DNA of 32,354 nucleotides from Hyphomicrobiales bacterium (GTDB lineage Bacteria; Pseudomonadota; Alphaproteobacteria; Rhizobiales; Methyloligellaceae). Both the position numbers and the translations under genes were made by a program. A model generated the notes under the pieces. That model had not been told where the DNA came from. It searched no databases and saw nothing but the letters and a program-made list of their open reading frames with translations. The stretch covers positions 1-32,354 of the forward strand of contig QIGN01000171.1 of assembly GCA_003228955.1 (NCBI GenBank), in the 5' to 3' direction. This document shows, in pieces, positions 9,102-17,628 of this stretch. The stretch's first letter is position 1, and each line of letters starts with the position of its first letter.

Positions 9102-10664
9102 ATGTTTAGCGGCAAATCATTGAATTTCCTTGTCAATTTCTCGCGTCGTTTAAACCGCAGCGGATTGCGGAAGTTCCTTACCGACCGGCGCGGCGCCGTT
9201 GTGCTGCTGTTCGGCCTGACCCTCATTCCAATCATCGGCTTTGTCGGCGGCGCGATAGACTATGCCTATGCCTACCGCACGCGCGCCAAAATGCAGAACG
9301 CGCTCGACGCCGCGGCCCTGGCGGCGGGCCGCGTCCTGGATGTCAGCACCAGCGAAAGCGACGCCCAGGAAGCCGCCCTGAAAGTCATGGAGGCCAATCT
9401 CGGGTCCAATTTTCCGGCCGGACTTACCCTCAACATCAGCATCTCCGGCACCGTGGTCACGGCCACCGCGAATGTGACCGTCAACACCTATATTCTTGGC
9501 GCGCTTGGTATCGATACCTTCCCCGTTGGCGCAACCAGTACGGTGAATATCGCCGGCGGCACATTCGAGGTCGTCATGGTGCTGGACAATTCCGGCTCCA
9601 TGGCCGGGTCCAAGATCAGCAGCCTCAGGACGGCCGCCAGCAATCTTGTGAACATTCTTTTCTCGAACCAGCAGAGCTCCGCCAACGTCACCATCGGGCT
9701 GGTGCCCTTCGCAATGGCGGTCAATGTGGGCACTCAGTATTCCAATGCAAGCTGGATGGATCAGACGCCTGGATCGTCAATTCACTCGGAGCATTTCAGC
9801 AACGCCAACCGCTCGCGCTGGTGGGTTCTGAACAAGATGAACAATGTTTCCTGGGGCGGATGCGTCGAGGTGCGCCCCGCGCCGCATGACGTCGACGACA
9901 CCCCGGCCACCGGCGGCGATTCCAACTTCGTGCCGCTGTTCGCGCCAGACGAGCCCGATTCGAGTTCCAGCTATCCAAACGACTATCTCGACGACAGTGG
10001 CGGGACTTGCAAAAAACCGCCCAACAACGACACTCAGGCACAGAGGCGTCTTTGTAAATACAAGACAGCAACCCCCAATACTTCATTGGCATTCGGGACC
10101 CGCATGGGACCCAACTGGGGGTGCGATTCCAACCCCGTTCAGGAGCTTACCAGCAACAGCGGCAGCATCGTCACGTCGATCAATGCAATGCAGGCCTATG
10201 GCGGCACCAACATCCACACCGCACTGATGTGGGGCTGGCGGCTGCTGTCGCCGGGCGAACCCTTTAGCGAGGGCAAACCCTATAACGAGCCCAACAACAC
10301 CAAGATCATGATCCTGATGTCCGATGGCGCGAACTGGGCGCTGGGAACCTCGACGCATAATGAGTCCTGGTACTCGGCCTATGGCTACCATGCCCAGAAC
10401 CGGCTCGGCTCCTCGTCAGGTTCAACGGCCGCGATGCGCGCAACCATGAACACGCGGACCGCGCAATCCTGCACCAACGCAAAGGCCGCGGGGGTCGTGA
10501 TCTATTCCCTGGCGCTCGAGATCACTGACCAGACGACCCTGGATATGCTGGAGGCCTGCGCCACAAGTTCGAGCCGCTTCTTCACGCTCGACAATTCCAA
10601 CCAGCTCGACGATGCCTTTGAGGCGATTGCCCAGGAGATTTCCAACCTGCGGATCACGGGCTAG
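9102..10664 (+). CDS. TadG-like pseudopilin-anchored von Willebrand A protein, copy 1
   Basis: A 520-residue protein. After a basic N-terminus it carries a TadE/TadG-like segment: DRRGAVVLLFGLTLIPIIGF (about residues 28-47) forms the single membrane helix, followed by DYAYAYRTRAKMQNALDAAALAA. A von Willebrand A domain follows, with all three MIDAS parts: DNSGSM (162-167), GGTNIHTAL and MSDG. The C-terminal half contains a large cysteine-bearing insertion rich in Asn/Asp/Ser. Such proteins are minor components linked to Flp/Tad pili or cell-surface adhesion in Alphaproteobacteria; most of the chain should be periplasmic or extracellular. No tad secretion genes accompany it. Its stop overlaps the convergent HPr stop within one CTAG. 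A paralogue lies at 31033-32302. Confidence 0.88.
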   Translation: MFSGKSLNFLVNFSRRLNRSGLRKFLTDRRGAVVLLFGLTLIPIIGFVGGAIDYAYAYRTRAKMQNALDAAALAAGRVLDVSTSESDAQEAALKVMEANLGSNFPAGLTLNISISGTVVTATANVTVNTYILGALGIDTFPVGATSTVNIAGGTFEVVMVLDNSGSMAGSKISSLRTAASNLVNILFSNQQSSANVTIGLVPFAMAVNVGTQYSNASWMDQTPGSSIHSEHFSNANRSRWWVLNKMNNVSWGGCVEVRPAPHDVDDTPATGGDSNFVPLFAPDEPDSSSSYPNDYLDDSGGTCKKPPNNDTQAQRRLCKYKTATPNTSLAFGTRMGPNWGCDSNPVQELTSNSGSIVTSINAMQAYGGTNIHTALMWGWRLLSPGEPFSEGKPYNEPNNTKIMILMSDGANWALGTSTHNESWYSAYGYHAQNRLGSSSGSTAAMRATMNTRTAQSCTNAKAAGVVIYSLALEITDQTTLDMLEACATSSSRFFTLDNSNQLDDAFEAIAQEISNLRITG

Positions 10665-10975
10665 GAGTCTTCGTTAAATCCGGCCTCGACCAGTGCGGCA
10701 AGTGCGGCGAGCGCCTGTCGCGCGGCGGCGCCTTCGGTTTCAATTACAATCCCATTGCCCTGACCGGCGGCCAGCATCATGAGCCCCATGATGGATGTAC
10801 CCGGCACGGTCTGCCCTTCGCGCGTCACCCGCACCTCCGCATCGAACTCTTCGGCGCATTTCACGAATTTCGCGGATGCGCGCGCATGAAGGCCCTTCAG
10901 ATTGGGGATGACCACTTCGCGGGAAAACACGCCCCGCGCCGATGGCCCGCCGCGCGGCTTGCCGCCTTCGCTCAT
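10661..10975 (-). CDS. ptsH: HPr, phosphocarrier protein of the regulatory PTS
   Basis: A 104-residue HPr with the active-site histidine in GLHARASAKFV (H30) and the regulatory serine region GTSIMGLMMLAAGQG (S61). H30 takes the phosphate from EI and passes it to EIIA; the serine is the target of HPr kinase. A basic, Gly/Pro-rich N-terminal extension of about 15 residues precedes the conserved fold, as is frequent in alphaproteobacterial HPr. It follows the EIIA gene by 37 bases in the same direction, and hprK lies further upstream. No sugar permease (EIIBC) is present, so the system is regulatory, not transport. The stop codon shares the CTAG with the convergent tadG-like gene. Confidence 0.96.
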   Translation of the reverse strand: MSEGGKPRGGPSARGVFSREVVIPNLKGLHARASAKFVKCAEEFDAEVRVTREGQTVPGTSIMGLMMLAAGQGNGIVIETEGAAARQALAALAALVEAGFNEDS

Positions 10976-11012
10976 TACAACCGCACCGCGCCGGCACGGC
11001 CCGGCTCCGGCC

Positions 11013-11414
11013 TCATTTCTCGCTCAGAATCTTGGAGGCGACGGAAATATATTTTCGCCCTGCCTCCTGCGCCTGCGAGATGGCGTCTTCCAGATCGCAC
11101 TCGCCGCGCACGCTCGCCAGCTTGATGAGCATCGGCAGGTTGACGCCCGCGATCACCTCGACCCTGGCCTGTTCCATGACCGAGATCGCCAGATTGGACG
11201 GGGTCCCGCCGAACATATCGGTCAGAAGAACCGCGCCCATGCCTGAATCCACCTCCTTGATCGCCAGCAAAATATCATCGCGGCGGGTTTCCATGTCGTC
11301 ATCGGGACCAATGGAAATCGCGGCAACCTGCTTTTGCGGTCCATGCACATGCTCAAGCGCCGCCTGAAATTCCTGGGCAAGCCCGCCATGGGTGACAATC
11401 ACCAGTCCGATCAC
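11013..11414 (-). CDS. PTS system EIIA component, mannose (ManX) family
   Basis: A 133-residue EIIA protein of the mannose/fructose family. It opens IGLVIVTHGGLAQEF with the phosphorylatable H9, and has DDDMETRRDDI, TDMFGGTPSNLAI and GVNLPMLIKLA, all family signatures. The start is the GTG at 11414: a GGGGG ribosome site sits eight bases upstream and the family starts at M-I-G-L. A longer open frame reaching 11507 is very unlikely to be translated, since the extra N-terminus matches nothing. It accepts phosphate from HPr. In Alphaproteobacteria this orphan EIIA is thought to act as a metabolic signal beside hprK and ptsH. The rapZ gene often found next to these genes is absent: the 156 bases between hprK and this gene hold no reading frame of note. 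Confidence 0.93.
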   Translation of the reverse strand: MIGLVIVTHGGLAQEFQAALEHVHGPQKQVAAISIGPDDDMETRRDDILLAIKEVDSGMGAVLLTDMFGGTPSNLAISVMEQARVEVIAGVNLPMLIKLASVRGECDLEDAISQAQEAGRKYISVASKILSEK

Positions 11415-11547
11415 TGTATGTACCCCCGCTATACGCCTGGTCCGTTCAAATGCCCGAATATTCCATTGCCAGCGCCGCGGCTGGCCCCGGGCACCGGCAA
11501 TTCTCACTTTGTCGCCGTCAAGAGTCCAGCGTGTTTTGCAAACAATT

Positions 11548-11570
11548 TCCGGAGCGCGAAGCGGTCCGGA
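11548..11570 (-). terminator. Hairpin immediately after hprK stop
   Basis: Two TCCGGA hexamers flank a smaller CGC-TTC-GCG hairpin, giving a six-base stem, one C-C mismatch and a three-base stem with a tight loop. It begins directly after the hprK stop codon on the minus strand and is followed by a modestly T-rich stretch (AATTGTTTG). This could be a weak intrinsic terminator, an attenuator or an mRNA-stability element separating chvI-chvG-hprK from EIIA-ptsH. The T tract is poor, so termination is not certain. Confidence 0.45.
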
Positions 11571-12041
11571 TCAGGGGCTGCCTGTCAGGGCCAGCTTGAG
11601 CTTGAGGGGGGCTGAAACTTCGAAGGGGTTCAACTTCAGGACCGGAATGTGCACACCCAGTATGTCCTCGCGCGGCAAGGGGTCGGGCGGCAGGCGCGGC
11701 ACAGCCCCGGCCGCGGCAAGATCGACGATCAGGGTGAGCGGCGCGTCTTCGCAATGGGGAACCTCGACAATGCCGACTCCGCGCACTTCGAGCCGGCCGG
11801 CGATTGCCTGAGGTGAACGCGCGAGGAGCCCCTGCCCATCGCGCGACAGCAGCACCTGGTCGTCAGCGACCAGACAGGCGCCAGGATTTCCGCCGTCCCG
11901 CGCGCCGAAGAGCGAAATGAACCGCAGGGCAAGATCGGATTTCCCCGCACCCGGCGCGCCGCGGAGCAAGGCGCCCGAAGCGGACATGGCGATACAGGTG
12001 CCATGAACCAGCACTTCGCCGCGCGTGCCGCCGCCAGTCAA
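11571..12041 (-). CDS. hprK: HPr kinase/phosphorylase, short alphaproteobacterial form
   Basis: About 156 residues, only the catalytic domain; the N-terminal domain of Firmicutes HprK is missing, as is usual in Alphaproteobacteria. Visible motifs are LVHGTCIA (catalytic-region His13), the P-loop RGAPGAGKSDLALR (residues 27-40), ADD (59-61) and the signature EVRGVGIVEVP (85-95). It phosphorylates and dephosphorylates the regulatory serine of HPr, linking metabolite state to PTS signalling. The frame opens at a TTG at 12041, four bases after the chvG stop, so it is probably coupled to chvG. A GTG at 12014 is an alternative start that would leave LVHG near the N-terminus. The start is the uncertain part; the identity is not. 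Confidence 0.92.
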   Translation of the reverse strand: MTGGGTRGEVLVHGTCIAMSASGALLRGAPGAGKSDLALRFISLFGARDGGNPGACLVADDQVLLSRDGQGLLARSPQAIAGRLEVRGVGIVEVPHCEDAPLTLIVDLAAAGAVPRLPPDPLPREDILGVHIPVLKLNPFEVSAPLKLKLALTGSP

Positions 12042-12044
12042 TTT

Positions 12045-13850
12045 TCACGCCCGCCTGGTATTTGCCGCGGGAAGCCTGATGATGAAACGCGCGCCGCGCT
12101 TGCCCGCCCCCCGCCGCCCCTTGCGTGGCGGGCCCTTGCGGTTCTCGGCCCAGATTCTCCCCCCATGAGCCGTCACGATCTGTTGCGAAATATTCAACCC
12201 CAAACCGGAATTCTTGCCAAACGCATCCTCTCCGGGACGGTCGGTGTAAAACCGGTCGAAGATTCTTTCGAGATTGCCGGGTGGAATGCCCGGGCCGCCG
12301 TCCTCGACCACGATCTCCACTTCACCGCCAACGCGCCGCGCCGATACGGTTATCGTGCCACGCCTGGGAGAGAATGAAACCGCATTCTGGAGCAGATTGA
12401 CAAGGACCTGTCCCAGACGGTTGTCGTGCCCCAGGACCATGTATTGGCCCGGCGCCCCGGGGCCGGGCTCGGGGATGTCGACGACGATCTTGGGAGCGGG
12501 CGCGCGAACCGACTGGGCAAATGCGGGGACAACGGTGTTCAGCATATCCTCGATATCCACGGGCTCGGCGTCTTCACGGGTAAGTTCCGCGTCCAGCCGG
12601 GAGGCATCGGAAATATCGCTGATAAGCCGATCGAGCCGCCGCACGTCATCGGCAATGATATCCATGAGCCGCTGGCGCGATTCCCTGGTTTTTACCCGCG
12701 GCAGGGTTTCCGCGGCGGATCGCAGCGAAGTCAGCGGGTTCCTCAACTCGTGAGAAACATCGGCGGCGAAACTTTCTATTGCGTCCATGCGCCGGTAGAG
12801 CGCGGAGGTCATATCGCGCAGGGCGCCGGACAAATGGCCTATCTCGTCCGACCGGTGGGAATAATCGGGAATCTCCGCGCGTGCCTTGATGCGCCGGCGC
12901 ACCCGCTCGGCCGCATCGGACAGCTCGCGCATCGGCCCGGCGATGGTCCGCGCCATCAACATCGACAACAGCACCGTAACCAACGCCGCATAGAGCCCCA
13001 TGCGCATGATCTGCCAGCGCTCGCCGGCGACGATGCCGTCGATGTCCCCGCCCCGGGTGGACAGGAGCAGGACGCCGAGAACCGCGCGCACCGGCTGGAT
13101 CGGAACGGCGACCGAAACGATCAACTCGCCGCGATCATTCACCCGTACGATGGGCACCGAAACGCCTGCCAGCGCCGAGGCGACTTCCGAGATCTGCCGG
13201 CCATCGATAACCGTCGTCTCACTGTAAGGCGGCAGGTCCGGCGACCACAGCCACTTGGAAAACCGGCCCCAGTATTTGGTAATGACATCTGGTTTCTGGC
13301 CACCCGTTGGCGGCAGGTCGTAGCGCAGAATCTGACCGCGTGAATAGAGCGATTCGGAATCGAGGATGAGCGCACCGCCACGATCATAAATGCGCGCCCG
13401 TGTCCTGGTCGGCTTTATGAGGTCGCGCAGTTCCGGCGCGGCGCGCTCGGGATTGATCGAGAATTCAAGCGACTCCAGGCCCTGGCCGGACTGGATTATG
13501 GCGACCTGCCCGCCGGTTTGCGCCTGGAGAGCGGGTTCGATTTCCAGCACCACGCGCGCCGTGTCGATCGCCGCCGAGGCGCCGATGGCGCTGGCGATGA
13601 TTTCGCCTTGCGTAAGAAGTGACTGCACCTTGGCCTCGATCAGCCCGGCGCGGAACTGATTGAGGAACAGGATACCGGTCACCAGTATGGCGAAGCTGAA
13701 CAGATTGAGGATGACGATGCGCTGGGTGAGGGACGCAAACGGAAAACCGGAATCGATCTTCCGTGCGATCCGGCGGAGTGCATCAAGCGGGCCGCGCAAA
13801 AGGCGCCTGGTTCGCAGAAATGATATCGATCTGTTCAGTTCAACGGCCAT
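12045..13850 (-). CDS. chvG: ChvG (ExoS) sensor histidine kinase
   Basis: A 601-residue inner-membrane kinase. TM1 (about 44-64) and TM2 (about 283-303) enclose a ~215-residue periplasmic domain (IYDRGGALILDSESLYSRG, YSETTVIDGRQISEV) typical of ChvG. HAMP (~300-355) follows, then the H-box FAADVSHELRNPLTS with His367, the N box VLVNLLQNAVSFSP, G1 EDGGPGIP and G2 KNSGLGLNISQQIV. ChvG responds to acid or envelope stress and phosphorylates ChvI; in rhizobia its periplasmic inhibitor is ExoR, which is not in this window. It starts 15 bases after chvI and ends three bases before hprK, suggesting one chvI-chvG-hprK transcript and a tie between envelope signalling and PTS control. Confidence 0.96.
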   Translation of the reverse strand: MAVELNRSISFLRTRRLLRGPLDALRRIARKIDSGFPFASLTQRIVILNLFSFAILVTGILFLNQFRAGLIEAKVQSLLTQGEIIASAIGASAAIDTARVVLEIEPALQAQTGGQVAIIQSGQGLESLEFSINPERAAPELRDLIKPTRTRARIYDRGGALILDSESLYSRGQILRYDLPPTGGQKPDVITKYWGRFSKWLWSPDLPPYSETTVIDGRQISEVASALAGVSVPIVRVNDRGELIVSVAVPIQPVRAVLGVLLLSTRGGDIDGIVAGERWQIMRMGLYAALVTVLLSMLMARTIAGPMRELSDAAERVRRRIKARAEIPDYSHRSDEIGHLSGALRDMTSALYRRMDAIESFAADVSHELRNPLTSLRSAAETLPRVKTRESRQRLMDIIADDVRRLDRLISDISDASRLDAELTREDAEPVDIEDMLNTVVPAFAQSVRAPAPKIVVDIPEPGPGAPGQYMVLGHDNRLGQVLVNLLQNAVSFSPRRGTITVSARRVGGEVEIVVEDGGPGIPPGNLERIFDRFYTDRPGEDAFGKNSGLGLNISQQIVTAHGGRIWAENRKGPPRKGRRGAGKRGARFIIRLPAANTRRA

Positions 13851-13865
13851 TACCGGGCGCGCTCA

Positions 13866-14564
13866 TCAGCTTTCTCTGAATCGATAGCCAACACCATAGA
13901 GCGTCTCAATCACATTGAAGCTGTCGTCGACTTGCTTGAATTTCTTGCGAAGCCGCTTGATATGGCTGTCGATCGTGCGATCATCGACATAGACCTGATC
14001 ATCATAGGCCGCATCCATCAAGGCGTCACGGCTCTTTACAACGCCGGGCCGCTGGGCCAGCGATTGCAGAATAAGGAACTCGGTTACGGTCAGCGTCACC
14101 TGGTTTCCATCCCACTCGCAGGTATGACGTTCCGCATCCAGCTTCAGTTTGCCGCGCTCAATGACCTTGTTGGCATCGGTAACGGCGGCCGTGGCCTCGC
14201 GCGGCTGCGCCCGGCGCAGTACCGCCTTGACCCGCTCCACCAGCAGGCGCTGCGAGAAGGGTTTGCGGATATAGTCGTCCGCGCCCATCTTGAGACCGAA
14301 AAGTTCATCGATCTCTTCATCCTTGGAGGTAAGGAAAATAACAGGAATTTCCGTTATCTGGCGCAACCGGCGCAGCAACTCCATCCCGTCCATTCTCGGC
14401 ATCTTGATGTCGAGAATGGCCAGATCGGGTGGAGAGCCCGACAGACCATCGAGAGCAGACGCCCCGTCATTGTAGGTCTGGGTCTTGTATCCTTCGGACT
14501 CCAGAGCCATTCGCAGGGATGTCAGAATATTGCGATCGTCATCGACCAGTGCAATCGTCGGCAT
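13866..14564 (-). CDS. chvI: ChvI OmpR-family response regulator
   Basis: A 232-residue regulator: receiver domain with acidic pocket DDD (8-10), phospho-acceptor D52 in [12 protein letters not shown] and K101 in YIRKPFS, then a winged-helix DNA-binding domain ([42 protein letters not shown]). It is the partner of ChvG and controls envelope, exopolysaccharide, motility and acid-response genes in rhizobia and relatives (family knowledge). An AAGGAA ribosome site is seven bases before the ATG. The 119 bases to the divergent HugZ-like gene contain an ACAAATTGT dyad and GCAACT/AGTTGC arms 24 bases apart, candidate regulator contacts that I could not verify. It faces pckA across the HugZ-like gene, the usual alphaproteobacterial arrangement. 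Confidence 0.97.
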   Translation of the reverse strand: MPTIALVDDDRNILTSLRMALESEGYKTQTYNDGASALDGLSGSPPDLAILDIKMPRMDGMELLRRLRQITEIPVIFLTSKDEEIDELFGLKMGADDYIRKPFSQRLLVERVKAVLRRAQPREATAAVTDANKVIERGKLKLDAERHTCEWDGNQVTLTVTEFLILQSLAQRPGVVKSRDALMDAAYDDQVYVDDRTIDSHIKRLRKKFKQVDDSFNVIETLYGVGYRFRES

Positions 14565-14683
14565 TTACATGTTCCTTGCGGTAGACATCGTCCCCCACGT
14601 GGCGGTCTATGGCCGCAACTGGGACAAATTGTGGCACAAGCTATAGTTGCTTTCGTGCTGGAATGTTACTGCAAGCCAACAAT

Positions 14684-15433
14684 ATGGCAAACGCGGAGGA
14701 TATTACAGCCCCCATGAAAACCGGCAGCAAATCCCCTGATTCCTGGTCGCGGGCGATCATGCGCCGCGCGCTCAAGGCGTCGCTGGCGACGCTCGACCGC
14801 GAGACCGGCGACCCCTATGCCTCTCTGGTTACGATCGCCGCGCAGAGCGATGGTACGCCGCTGACGCTCATCTCCACGCTTGCGGAGCATACCAAAAACA
14901 TACTCAAAAACCCCCGGGCCTCGCTGCTTTTCGACGAAACCGGGGGCCTCGGCGACCCGCTGGAAGGAGCGCGCGTCAGCGTTTTCGGGCGGATGGAAAA
15001 AGTCAGCGACCCTTCGGCCCGCGCCAGATTCCTGAGCCGGCACCCTTCAGCGGAGATCTATGCGGATTTCCAGGATTTCGCCTTTTACGCGCTCAAAATC
15101 GAGGGCGCGCATTTCGTGGGCGGGTTTGGCCTCATTACGGACCTGAGCGCGGATGAACTGACAACCGATGTGTCGGACGCCGCCGCGCTGATCGGGGCGG
15201 AAGCTGACATCGTGGAGCATATGAACTCGGACCATGGCGACGCCGTGGCGCTTTACGCGGCAAAACTGCTGGGCGCGCCGCCCGGAGACTGGAGATTCGT
15301 CTCCTGTGACCCGTTGGGGTGCGATCTGGTCCTTGCACAAACGGGTCTGCGCCTCGATTTTCCACACCGCGTTACAACGCCGCAAGCGGTACGCAAGGCC
15401 CTCGTTGAACTGAGCCAGAGCGCCAGGCGTTAA
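14684..15433 (+). CDS. HugZ-like heme-utilisation / FMN-binding split-barrel protein with DUF2470 domain
   Basis: Predicted 249 residues. The N-terminal ~150 residues are a pyridoxamine-5'-phosphate-oxidase-like split barrel (ATLDRETGDPYASLVTIAAQ, STLAEHTKNILKNPRASLLFDE, RVSVFGRMEKV). The C-terminal part is a DUF2470 domain with the hallmark HMNSDHGDAVALYA and SCDPLGCDLV. The combination is that of HugZ-family proteins, some of which bind and degrade heme; others are uncharacterised. The product is presumably cytosolic. Three in-frame ATGs compete (14663, 14684, 14714); none has a textbook ribosome site. 14684 is a compromise, and GGAGG lies 14 bases before 14714. The gene lies between chvI and pckA. 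Heme degradation is not shown by sequence alone. Confidence 0.85.
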   Translation: MANAEDITAPMKTGSKSPDSWSRAIMRRALKASLATLDRETGDPYASLVTIAAQSDGTPLTLISTLAEHTKNILKNPRASLLFDETGGLGDPLEGARVSVFGRMEKVSDPSARARFLSRHPSAEIYADFQDFAFYALKIEGAHFVGGFGLITDLSADELTTDVSDAAALIGAEADIVEHMNSDHGDAVALYAAKLLGAPPGDWRFVSCDPLGCDLVLAQTGLRLDFPHRVTTPQAVRKALVELSQSARR

Positions 15434-15540
15434 CCATTGCGCCCTTTGTGTGACACTGAACCGCGTAAAATCAGTTGATTCAACCGGCCAGATATAGACC
15501 AATGGCGTAGATACATTATTGTGTTGAGGGAGTGGACACA

Positions 15541-17148
15541 ATGACGGGCGCCGGAGCGCAGGCAGCCGGTAAAATCTCGTTTCCCGTGGAAAGTGCGGGA
15601 AAGGTTTTCCGAAACAGTTCAGCCGGGGAGTTGCTCGCGCAATCGCTGGAGCGGGCCGAGGGCAAACTCACCCGCGGCGGCGCGCTGGTGGTGGAAACCG
15701 GCGCTCATACGGGCCGGGCCGCGCGTGACAAGTTCATTGTCCGCGACGCCACCACGCTAGATACGCTCTGGTGGGACAACAATCAGGCCATGTCGCCAGA
15801 GCATTTCGAGGTGCTTCTGGAAGACTTCATTGCCCATGCGAAGGGCCGCGATCTGTTCACGCAGAATCTGTTTGCCGGGGCCGATGAAACCCACCGCCTG
15901 GCAACGCGCGTCATTCTCGAAAATGCCTGGCACGCGCTTTTTATCCGCCATTTGCTGCGCCGCCCGGACGCGAGTGAACTGGAAGGTTTCTCACCTGAAT
16001 TCACGGTGGTCAATCTGCCCAGCTTCCGCGCCGACCCGGAGCGCCACGGCACAGCGTCGCAGACCGTGATTGCCTGCGACTATACAAACAGGCTGGTGCT
16101 GATCGGCGGAACGTCCTATGCGGGCGAAACCAAGAAATCCGTGTTCAGCTATCTCAATTTCCGGCTGCCGGAGAAAGGGATCATCCCGATGCACTGCTCC
16201 GCCAATGAGGACGCGGACGGGTCGAATTCGGCAATTTTCTTCGGCCTGTCTGGTACGGGCAAAACCACCCTGTCATCCGACCCCAAACGCACGCTGCTGG
16301 GGGACGACGAACATGGATGGTCGCAAGACGGAATTTTCAATTTCGAAGGCGGCTGCTACGCCAAGACGATCCGGCTGTCGCGCGACGCGGAGCCGGAAAT
16401 TTACGACGCCTCTATGCGTGCCGGCGCGGTGCTGGAAAACGTGATCCTCAAAGACGACGGATCGCCCGATTTCGACGACGGCTCGCTGACGGAAAACGCC
16501 CGCTCCGCCTACCCGCTGGACTTCATTCCCAATGCCAGCAAAACCGGCACATCGGGCCATCCGCGCAATATCGTCATGCTGACCGCCGACGCATACGGGG
16601 TGCTTCCGCCCATCGCCAGGCTCACGCCGAGCCAGGCGGTGTATCATTTTCTGTCCGGCTATACCGCCAAGGTGGCCGGCACGGAAAAGGGCGTTGACGG
16701 CGTTCAGGCAACCTTCTCGACCTGCTTCGGCGCACCCTTCATGCCGCGTCACCCCAGCGTCTACGGCAATCTGCTGCGCGAGTTGATCGGCGAGCATGAC
16801 GTGGATTGCTGGCTGGTGAACACCGGGTGGACCGGCGGCGTCTATGGGGTCGGGCACCGCATGCCCATCAAGGCGACCCGCGCCCTTCTGGACGCCGCGC
16901 TCAACGGGAGCCTGGCAGAAGCGGAGATGCGCACCGACCCGGTCTTCGGTTTCCAGGTGCCGCTGGAGCTCGAAGGCGTGGACGCAAGCATCCTCGATCC
17001 GCGCGAGACCTGGGACGACAGAACCGCCTATGATTTGCAGGCCAAGGCGCTGGTGGACATGTTCATCGGAAATTTCGAGAAGTTCGAGTCCCATGTGGAC
17101 CCGGATGTGCGCGATGCCGCGCCCGCCATTCGCAACGCGGCGGAATAG
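15541..17148 (+). CDS. pckA: Phosphoenolpyruvate carboxykinase (ATP)
   Basis: A 535-residue enzyme converting oxaloacetate and ATP to PEP and CO2, the first committed step of gluconeogenesis. It has the kinase-1 P-loop GLSGTGKTT (235-243), the metal-binding kinase-2 segment LLGDDEHGW, the PEPCK signature region [23 protein letters not shown] and the NTGWTGG adenine/lid region. Family length is about 530-540, so it is complete. The ATG at 15541 has GAGGG ten bases upstream; a GTG at 15532 is in frame but too close to that site. It supplies PEP, the phosphate source of the PTS encoded nearby, and ChvI-ChvG has been linked to pckA in Agrobacterium (established). A TTAACCAT sequence, like a CtrA half-site, lies at 15430-15437 over the HugZ stop; too short to claim. 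Confidence 0.98.
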   Translation: MTGAGAQAAGKISFPVESAGKVFRNSSAGELLAQSLERAEGKLTRGGALVVETGAHTGRAARDKFIVRDATTLDTLWWDNNQAMSPEHFEVLLEDFIAHAKGRDLFTQNLFAGADETHRLATRVILENAWHALFIRHLLRRPDASELEGFSPEFTVVNLPSFRADPERHGTASQTVIACDYTNRLVLIGGTSYAGETKKSVFSYLNFRLPEKGIIPMHCSANEDADGSNSAIFFGLSGTGKTTLSSDPKRTLLGDDEHGWSQDGIFNFEGGCYAKTIRLSRDAEPEIYDASMRAGAVLENVILKDDGSPDFDDGSLTENARSAYPLDFIPNASKTGTSGHPRNIVMLTADAYGVLPPIARLTPSQAVYHFLSGYTAKVAGTEKGVDGVQATFSTCFGAPFMPRHPSVYGNLLRELIGEHDVDCWLVNTGWTGGVYGVGHRMPIKATRALLDAALNGSLAEAEMRTDPVFGFQVPLELEGVDASILDPRETWDDRTAYDLQAKALVDMFIGNFEKFESHVDPDVRDAAPAIRNAAE

Positions 17149-17175
17149 GTCCGCGCCTCACCCACTGGCCTGTCC

Positions 17176-17568
17176 ATGACTGAAGCATCAAGGCCGGATA
17201 TCCGCGCCCGTTGGCGAATCGCCCTGACTCTCGTCATGGTCGTGGCCGGATCGCTGCATTTCATCGCCACGGACGCCTACATTTCCATCATGCCGGGCTA
17301 TCTGCCCTGGCACAGGGAACTGGTCTATATCTCCGGTGTGTTCCAGATCGCCGGGGGTATCGGTTTGCTTGTGCCTGGAACACGTAAACTTGCAGGCTGG
17401 GGGCTGATCGCACTCTACATCGCCGTGCTGCCCGCCAATATCAATATGGCGCTCTATAATATTCAGCCCGGGAGTTTCACCATACCGCTGACCCTGTTGT
17501 GGGCCCGGCTCCCGCTTCAACTTGTCTTCATCTATTGGGCCTGGTACGCCTCGCGCCCCGGTGGGTAA
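17176..17568 (+). CDS. Small DoxX-like four-helix membrane protein
   Basis: A 130-residue protein with four hydrophobic segments, at about 13-30, 47-65, 70-92 and 100-123, and short charged loops. The pattern with HF near residue 28 (GSLHFIATDAYISIMPGYLPWH), GVFQIAGGIGLL and ALYIAVLPANINMAL is that of the DoxX-like predicted membrane protein family, many of whose members are annotated only as hypothetical. The molecular function is not known. The gene starts 28 bases after pckA in the same direction and could be co-transcribed with it, though no functional link is evident. Confidence 0.8.
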   Translation: MTEASRPDIRARWRIALTLVMVVAGSLHFIATDAYISIMPGYLPWHRELVYISGVFQIAGGIGLLVPGTRKLAGWGLIALYIAVLPANINMALYNIQPGSFTIPLTLLWARLPLQLVFIYWAWYASRPGG

Positions 17569-17628
17569 GGCACGTGTGCATTGGTTGGCGATTGCCGGCC
17601 ATCCCGGCCGGCTGCTAAAACCGATCCC

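Noticed and set aside
11415-11507. Extended N-terminus of the EIIA gene to 11507
   Set aside because: The extra 31 codons match nothing in the family, and a GTG with a good ribosome site at 11414 gives the standard N-terminus.
15430-15437. TTAACCAT, a CtrA half-site-like sequence upstream of pckA
   Set aside because: Eight bases, overlapping the HugZ stop codon, with no second half; too likely by chance.
16273-17094. Minus-strand frame opposite pckA, and a similar one at 18241-19470 opposite the TPR gene
   Set aside because: Shadows of strongly conserved coding sequence with no motifs of their own.
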